Source: Euclidia mi | Taxonomy: Eukaryota > Arthropoda > Insecta > Lepidoptera > Erebidae | Reading direction: 5' to 3' | Assembly (NCBI GenBank): GCA_944739405.2 | Contig: OX123199.2 | Span: forward strand, 5,011,898-5,075,897 | DNA: 64,000 bases | In this document: positions 39,501 to 48,500 of the stretch, in pieces | How positions within the stretch are numbered: the first letter of the stretch is position 1 | How the letters are laid out: the number at the start of each line of letters is the position of its first letter | Program-made: the position numbers and the translations under genes | The notes under the pieces: generated by a model | Seen by the model: the letters and a program-made list of their open reading frames with translations, nothing else | Database searches by the model: none | Told to the model about the DNA's origin: nothing

Positions 39501-42500
39501 GTAATACCCGTTTGTGGTGTGTCACGTAACAGTGATAAGGGACACGTGCTCAAGGATTGCTCTCTGATCGTATGGGATGAGCGTACGATGGCCAATAGGA
39601 AGGCAGTTCAGGCCATGGACAGAACCCTGCAGGACATCCGCAAGAACGAGCATTTAATGGGTGGTCACAGTTCTGTTCAGTGACGATTCCCGACAAACGC
39701 TTCCCGTGGTGACGCGGGGTTCGAGGGCAGACGAGGTGAGTCATCATCATCATCATCATCAGCCTTTAACAGTCCACTGCTGGACTAGGCCTCTCCTTTG
39801 AAAGGAGGAATTGGCCTACTATACCACGCTGGCCAAACGGGTTGGTATAGGGTTTGTATCAAGTTTTCCTTCTCTTACAGTGCTGTTCTCTGCATAATAT
39901 GCTCCCTCTGTCGGCTCTTACGACACCCATGGGATGATATGGGGTGGTGACATTCCGTATTCTTATTCCGTCACCACACGGATAAGGTGAGTGCTTCGTT
40001 GAAATTATCTTTGTTGTGGTCACGAGTTCGTATGCTGCGCTTAACCATTAATATGAGAGCTCAGCTTGGCCTCAATGCACGTGCTCAACAATTCTAAGAT
40101 GTCTTTCTAAGTCTTGGCGAAGACACTCTACCAGAGGAGAGAGGTGGACAGGTGGTGCTTCCAGAGTCTCTCAGTAGAGTTGTATCCAGCTTAGAATTAT
40201 ACAGCTGTATACCGTAATAGCAGAATTCGTGAGTATGTGAGTGTCCTATTTTGACGCCCAAAAATGATCAGGCTATAGCAATTAACGAATGCATTCTCTC
40301 GGAAATTGAGAGGAATGAAGTGGTCTACACCTCTATTAACACTGTCGTCGAGCAAGAAAACGCCACACATTATCCCGTGGAATTTCTGAACTCCCAGTCA
40401 GCAAGTGAACTTCCAGCGCATAACATCAAGCTAAAGGTCGGTGTCCCGATTATGCTTCTTCGGAACCTATCTCCTTCGAAGTTGTGTAACGTGACCCGCC
40501 TGAAAGTCATCTCGCTCCACAGACACACCATTTAGGAAATCCTGACGGGTTGTGGCGTCGGCGAGGCAGTATTTATACCACGCATTCCTCTCATACCTCA
40601 TAATTCAAGCGCATACAGTTCCCCGTGAGTGTTTGCTTCGTGATGACCATCAATAAGTCGCAGAGGCAGACATTGAGGGCAGCGGGTGTCCTGTATGTCG
40701 CTTGCTCCCGCGTCACCAGTCCTGACTCTCTTTACATTTTGGCTGCGGAGAGCCAAACCACTAATGTTGTATATCGAGAAGTCCTATAAGTATGTATTTT
40801 ACCCTATTATGTATTCCTTATTTTCTCCATCTGCTTCAGTCACAACTTATGACTTAATTCAGCAGAATCACCATAAAGTTATTTATTCAAAACAGGCTGA
40901 AAATCAGCACTTTTTGAAGGTCAATTTTACAAAAGACAGTCTACCTCTGTTTCCACACTTTCTGCAGGTATGAAATGTAAAGAAGAAACGGGGCGAGCCT
41001 ATAGCCATCTACCGGGCACATTGTTAAGCGAGCGATAATTAATTAATATTTTTTAATACACACATAACTTCGAAAAGTCATAGGTGTGTGCCCGGGGTAG
41101 CTGGGGATCGAACCCAAGACCATCGTCTCGGCAGTCCGTTACATACACCACTGGGCTATCGCCGCCACGTATTTTTTAAAAGGTATAATCGCAGGTTCAC
41201 GCAGATGACGTCGCGGGCAGCAGCTAGTGTTCACATATAAGGTTCTTAAACTTTCAAGCACTAGAAAAGGAACAAAGTTGAATAAACATCGATCATGCAA
41301 CGAAAACACACGTGTAGTTTCAGTGTCATTCTGTAAATAGAAATAATATCCAGAGTCCAGACTTGTATAGTAGTAGTAAACATAAGTGGGCGACTATTTA
41401 CTATTTAGACCGGTGATAGTATAAACATTGCTGCTATTTTTATGATACGTTACAAAGGCCATTGGGCGTATTACGACCCGGTCATGGACATTGACGAACT
41501 TGGTATAAAATGAAAGAGCATAAATGCACTAACATTTTATTCATTAACATTATACATACATAGACTCACGCCTACAAAACGGGTTCTGAAACAATCCAGA
41601 TTTTAGAGCTTTCCCGCAGTTAACATACGAAGAACTGATATTATTCACATTGGGAAGCTATCATCTAAGATTGGAAGTATCCTACTGCTATGAGCATATG
41701 AGACCAAATGGAAGACTCCATTTGGTCTTGATGGAACTCAATCGGCACCAATATTTTATAAACAATAATATATTGATAGGAGGATGAATTCAGTCACGAC
41801 ATGTCAGAGCGCGACAATACTACAAAGATATTTTAATAAACCTAGCGAGACAAGGAAGACAAAGTGTTGAAGATTATTACTGCTTCTGGATACATGGCCT
41901 CCGTACCATAGGCAGTTGCGCGCAAATTGCCAGTATCGTTTATTTTTTAACCTGGGCTAGGCACCAACAAGAAATCGATCCCTCTCTCTCGAGGGTTTTT
42001 CTTCCATGCTATTTGCCAATTTAGGTACGATTTTGCTCGATCTTGTTGGGATCGCGGCTAGCGGATGGATGCTTAAGATCGGTGCATGTGGAGAGCCTTG
42101 GGGGAGGCCTATGTCCAGCAGTGGACGTCTTTCGACTGATATGATGATGAAGATGACACTTTTGCTAAGGAACGAAAATAGTTTCGGTAACTACAAATTA
42201 TGTTCATACTGCAGTCAACATTTTGACTAACTATCAACCTGTGGATTATACTATTATCATCATCATATCAACCGATAGTCCACTGATGGACATAGTTGTC
42301 CCTTAAGGCTCTTTACATAGACCATACTATCAATCAACAATAAGATCGAAAATTCTGTACCTTATTTTCTCTAAGTATTTTACTTTTTAATCTAACTTAA
42401 AAAACTTTATGAAATCGTCTTTATTTACAACAGTAAATCAGGGCCAAGTAAGTTTAACTGTAATCCTTTCCAAATTCTTGCAATACCAGAGCACGATTAA

Positions 42501-45500
42501 TCGAGTGGTCTCATTTATAACGCATCAATTATTAGCACACATTGTCACACATGCACTTACAATAACAACAGATCATTAAATTAATATACCTACTAGAATT
42601 CGAAGAAACAATATTTGGCCAGTTAATTAATAAAATTGCATGGAAATGTTCCAGTCATATTATTGATGAAATACAATGAATGAGCAATGGTTAAGTGAAA
42701 TAATTGGGCGTGGATATTTATGCGTAATATCCTCGCCCTCGTATTGACAGAAGGTGGGCTATTGAAGCCAGACGATGGAAAGAACCAGGGGGAAAAAGGA
42801 GTGTTGGTCGATAATTAAGACGGTGGGCTGATACCATAACAGACGTCGTAGGAAACGCCTGGATAAATTCAGGCAGGGACAGAGAATTATAGAGCAGAAT
42901 GGAGGAGGCCTTTACCCAAAAAAGGGTTCAAATCTCAAACAATATTAGCATTAATTAACTAAGTAAAAATACTAACCTTCTTAAATTTAAGCAACACTTA
43001 CTAACAAACATTTTAAGAGAGATTTGGAATAAATGGCTCATTTATTTTCTTATTATTTATTAATATCCTCGCCTAATTATATACATCTGTACAATTTTGT
43101 ACGATGGACAAAACTACACAGACCACCTACCTAGTAGGTGGTCTGTGTCTCTGGTTATACTTAAGAACCACTTACAAAACGTCAATCCAGCATATTTATA
43201 GTCTTAATATTAAATTTATGCAAAATATACGATAGCGCCGAAATCAATTACCTACAGCGACACTGAGCGACCGCGACCTCAAAAAGTTCTGTAGACACTG
43301 AAATAAGTAAATGACCGAATTATCCTTGCGCCTAACAGAGGACACGCAGATATAATACGCCTTTACTAATCATATTAATAAACAGAGTTGACTCAATAAA
43401 TATGACGCGTTGGCAACGACGCCATTACTGTTTTAGCAGTGCGATCCACGTCGTCAACAAAAGTAGGAGATCAACCAGAACCCCAAGAGAGTTACGGAAA
43501 CTACCTTTTCTACCAAGTAAATTGCGTGCGTCCACACTGCTTCAAACCTCGCGAATATTCCAAAATCAAAAACCCAACACGGCTTCAACCTAAAACACCG
43601 TACCATAGACAAAATCGCCTGCATTTAACATTTAATGGCCGATTTAATGGCCGATCCAATATTTGATGGATCCTTGGATTCAGCTACTAGATGCATTTGA
43701 CATATTTTGTATGGGCCTTACGTCAAATACGTATCTCTAGTAGCCACATCCAGGGATAGATCAAATACTGGAACCGAATGTAACGGGCTAAGAAGGTAGC
43801 CTAGAGTCTAGAGGAATAGTAGAAGTCTAGAAGAGTAGTTAGCTGACAGAAAATAATATATGTGTATACTAACAGTGAAGTCCAGTTGGCAGACGGGTGC
43901 ACATAGCAGTTTATATTTCTTTTTCATTTTGACTCAACGGCTACTAACTAGCAGTGCGACCCCTCGGGCTGACGGAAAGCGTTTATCTGCGTGTTGCATG
44001 CAGGCCTGCTGCAATTTGTCAATTTGCTTGGACATCGGGACCCTCGTAAGTAAGGTACAATGCGTTCAGGACGATAGCAAATTTCCGGGACCATTGGCGA
44101 AGCAGCAAAGTGACTTATGTACTTGTGCTCCAATTTTAAAGGAATATACCTGTATTTGTCTGTGCTTGGATTATTTGTTTGGTCGATATGCTAACCTAGT
44201 GCATCAGCGAGGAAGGAGAGCCAGTTGTCCGAAAACGGACCCGGTCTTTCAGCGAATATGTACTGGATATAATATTAATAAAACAAATATATGAAGATAG
44301 TTATGTGACGGTTGTTAAGGGTTCAGCCCCGAGGGAATTTTATTTGCACAAGTCATTTAAGTAATAGAATCGTTATCTTCTAGGCTATTGCACATTTTAA
44401 ACAAATCAAGCGAGATGCTAAAGTGTGCGTCGCGCTCCTTGGGGACTTATATTATTTTTATAACGACCGTTTCTAAGACGACTTCTCTACCTGCATTTTG
44501 TGTAAAGGAGCTAGAGAATCTTCAAAATATATAATTGCAAGGTAAGGACGTCGCATCTTAAAAAGGATTAAAAATACTGATATAGGTACACCATTGTGTG
44601 CTTGTCTAATATCACCCTAGAAAAAGTGCATAATTCAGAGTACCTAATACCGAAACATTTGGACGTCATATCGACGGCAACTGCCTAGTTTTTTAAATTA
44701 TTATACATAATATTATATACTAGAAGACGCCAGCGGCTTCGCAAGCACATATTTTCGAATTTCCCGTTTCGCCCGATCCCGTGGGAATTTCGGGAAATCC
44801 CGTCTTAGTGCACCTATACGGTCACCAAGGAACATACATGCTAAATTTCAGCTTCTTGCGGTGAGTAGTTTCGGCTGTAGCTTGTCTGTCAGTCAGTCAG
44901 TAACGCAAGGATTTTATATATTAAGATTACGCAGTTTCTGCCCGATCATAGAATTCAAATTCTGGGCAATTATTTCTTCATCCCTAAGGTTCCCGTAGAA
45001 CATAATATATATGCCTGTATATAATTATAGCTATATAATTTTAGCTTCCTGCATTTGTTTTGGCTGTGGGTTGACTTTTAAGTATACATATACGGCATAA
45101 ATACAACCCGCCCATGTGAACATTGAAGAAAATCATGAAAGAGAAGATAAAAAAGCTAACAAGATTGCATATATGCATCGCTAACGAGACACCTACAGAC
45201 TGTATACTCCTTACATCTTTAAATCCTTACCAGTGGCGTAGGAAGGGGACGGGGGGCGTCAGGGGCGGTCCACCCCGGGTGTCACTCTTTTTTGCGGTGC
45301 TACCCGATACTCGACTTTACGAACAATGTACAAACATATAAAAAATCATAGGCACTAGCTCAGCACTACGATTAACGTCTCATTCAAGTCAGTCTGATAT
45401 CGACCAAAAAGAAAAAGGTGCCACACGCCAACTACCGCCCCGGGTGACACCCAAAGTAGCTACGCCACTGATCCTTACAATGAAGAAATCGTATCATTGA

Positions 45501-48500
45501 TTTTGGCTTCCTGACGAACAAACTGGCCAATTATTCATTTTGATCTAAATTCTTCCTGTTATGAGGCTACCACGAAGGTCAAAAAATCGTGCAGAGGCAG
45601 GTCATCGCTAAGTGTTAGCTATAAAGTTGAATGTCGCACGGTTTTTGACATGGCATGCCACCACGAAACTGTCTGAAATTTCATAACTCAAATCGTGAGA
45701 AAGAGACAATTCGTCTAAGCCATCCCTTTTAAACTACCTCTTCTTTCGGTGAGTAGCAATTTCAAGGCGAGAAAGTTAAGTATTTAAGAAATAAATTAAA
45801 ATATACAATTTTTTTTTTAGAAACAGCATGTTTTTCAAATTAAAGTCCTATCGAGCGAAAATGTTCCAATAGTGTATCTGTCTAATATTCAAAATTTTCA
45901 CTTTGCTAGTGTGTCTCACTGCTTCAAAATCGGTAAACAAAAAGGGCATACATTTTCGAGGTAGGTAGCGCCTTAAAAGGCGTACCTACTAATATATTAT
46001 TATATCGGAATTACGTGGAAGCCGAAATTGGCATAGGCAGCTTTGATTTTAGTACCTACATATTGTGGCTTATGCCATTGAATATTTATTTGGAGCCATT
46101 AGTAGGTACAGTTGCAGTTGTTAACCCGTTTTCAGGCGATGGAAAGAGGGATTGTTAAAATAGGTATATTCATATTTTATTTATGCATCGCTTAACATTG
46201 ATTTTATTACAGAACACTGGTACAATTTAATTAATTCACAGAGGTAATGAATGTATCATGAAACATTAACGTACTATGACATTATGCAAGCTATCGGTTT
46301 AACCAGCAGGCCAATTCTCGTATTATATGACATTAAAATTATATTTTGAATTGACTCAGAAGCGGTATTCTGCTAAAGTGCTAACCAAATGTCACTATCG
46401 TATAATTTGAAATAACAGTTCGTCGTTGACACATATGTATATTTAGACACTTGTTTCAATTTACGATCTCGTTACAACTTCATTCAAATATCAGATAATT
46501 TTGAAGAATACAATTTTTGTGACGTAAGATGACACTGAAATTATATCAAAAAGGCATTTTGCACAACATTATTTAGGAGAATTGGACCTCCGAAAAAAAG
46601 TTTTTTTTCGTACAAGGAGCAATCAACAACATTTAATTTTCATCAGCTGAACTTTCTCTAACTGACATCATATAGTTGACAGATAATGTGTAGGTACCAA
46701 AAAAGACAATGTAACTAGCCTAGAGAGTTTCAGAAAGACCGTTTCAACTTCGGACTAAGCAGAACGACCATAAACTCGACTATCACTAAAATTGGGTCAG
46801 ATGCCATTTTACAGCCATTTTGGCGTCGAAAAATAATATAAAATTGTAATAGATAGATTATAATCTTGACAACGATTGGCCGTATCAACAAAATCAACAA
46901 ATCTATGAGCGTCAATCCTTTTAACCAGAGTAGAAAGCTAGTCTCAATATAGTTGCCAATATAGGCTTCACTTTCTAGTCTAACTAGATTTTCCGGTACG
47001 TTAACGCGAAACGTTTGACATCTCGGCCTTTGGTTCACACCACAGAGTGTTAACATTAATATACACACAGGTATGGGAGAGTTGAAACTGCATTTGACCA
47101 ATCTAATTGGGATGAGACTTTGACCGAATCGGCTTAGATGCAAATTGACCGACCGAGCGTAGGTTTTAACTGGACTAAATATTCCTTTACATACATACAT
47201 ACATACATAGACTCACGCCTGTTTCACCGAAGGGGTAGGCAGAGGCATATTAAACGCCCACTTTTCGCCAGTGTTTTGATCCCACGTAATAGGTGGCGAG
47301 CCTATTGCCGCTTATTGGGACATTTTGTTTGCCAGAGCCTCGTCCGTTGATCGGCAGCTGCACCACTTGCACGTGAGGTTGGCTTGGGACCCTAAGTTCT
47401 TGGTGGGAACCCTATGCACCCTATATTTTTTTATAATTCGGTATTAAAATACTAATTACCCCAAATACGTGTATATGGGGCAAAACAACGGTTTTCGGGT
47501 CAGCAAGAATAAAAAATAAACATTACTACCGTAATAAAACTTTAAAGACACCTCTCATGTACATATGTGAATATTGTATTTTATTTATTATTTATTTATA
47601 GTCTCACGCCTGTATCCCCGAAGGAGTAGGCAGAGGTGTAAATATAACACCCACATTTCGCTATGATTTTTTAGGTCCCACGTAATAGGGGGCGAGCCCG
47701 CGAGCGAGCAATATTGTATTATACAAGAGCAACTATATTAAATAACACTCAAGTATAAACATACATTTTTTTACTATAGTTTGGAAAACCTTTGTCAAGA
47801 GTTACGCTACGCTATTAATTTGCAGTCAACATGATATCAGAGGTATGCTAATTTTATAGCATTGATTTTACTTCCAATATCTTTGAATAAACAGACACCA
47901 TGCAAAATAGATTTATGTACAACAGAAAATCTTTATTATTTTCTATCAAAGAAATGAGGATTAGTATAAGTAATTAGATGATTTGGAAGCTGATTATTTA
48001 TATCCAATTAAGAACTACAAATGAACAAATCAATCAAATGTCAAGCAAAAGAATTTTAGATTTTTGTGACAAATTCCAAGCGAAATTCAGGAGCGTATAT
48101 AACAAAAATCCAGTCATCTGCAGTATACTACTTTTATTACTTGGATAAAAAAATGCAATTTAATGAAACGCAGATGTGGTATCGATTTAAAACTGAGCTG
48201 GTTGCGTTGTATTTGTTAACAAGCTCTACATATAAAGGCACGTGTATGTATGTCATATGTAGCTATAGAATTGTCCCGAGGTTCCAAGAGAGATCCATCC
48301 ACAGGAGATTTAATTCATTGTACTTATTAGCTTCACCGAACGAGATGTCTCAGCTTTAATTTCGTTTAAGTAATATTGGGCTCAGTTTTGTAACCAAGAG
48401 AGAGCATCTTTGCCCAGCAGTGGGACACTAAAGGCTAAAGAAAAATAATCATAGACTTCTGTTCGTCATTGAGAAAATCTTAATATATAAAATCCTTGCG

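Larger units (their letters stand above)
37507..41227 (+). mobile_element. Helitron with decayed helicase, copy 1
   Basis: Starts TCTATACATATAATAAAATG after A; ends GCGGGCAGCAGCTAG before T. Contains pieces of the Helitron Rep/Hel polyprotein from just before the linker to the helicase C-terminus (38420-40760), two SINE insertions, and no Rep (HUH nuclease) part. About 900 bp precede the first coding match. Confidence 0.8.

Noticed and set aside
46730..47200. Minus-strand 156-codon open frame
   Set aside because: No recognisable domain, odd composition, overlaps repeats at 47185 onward; likely chance.
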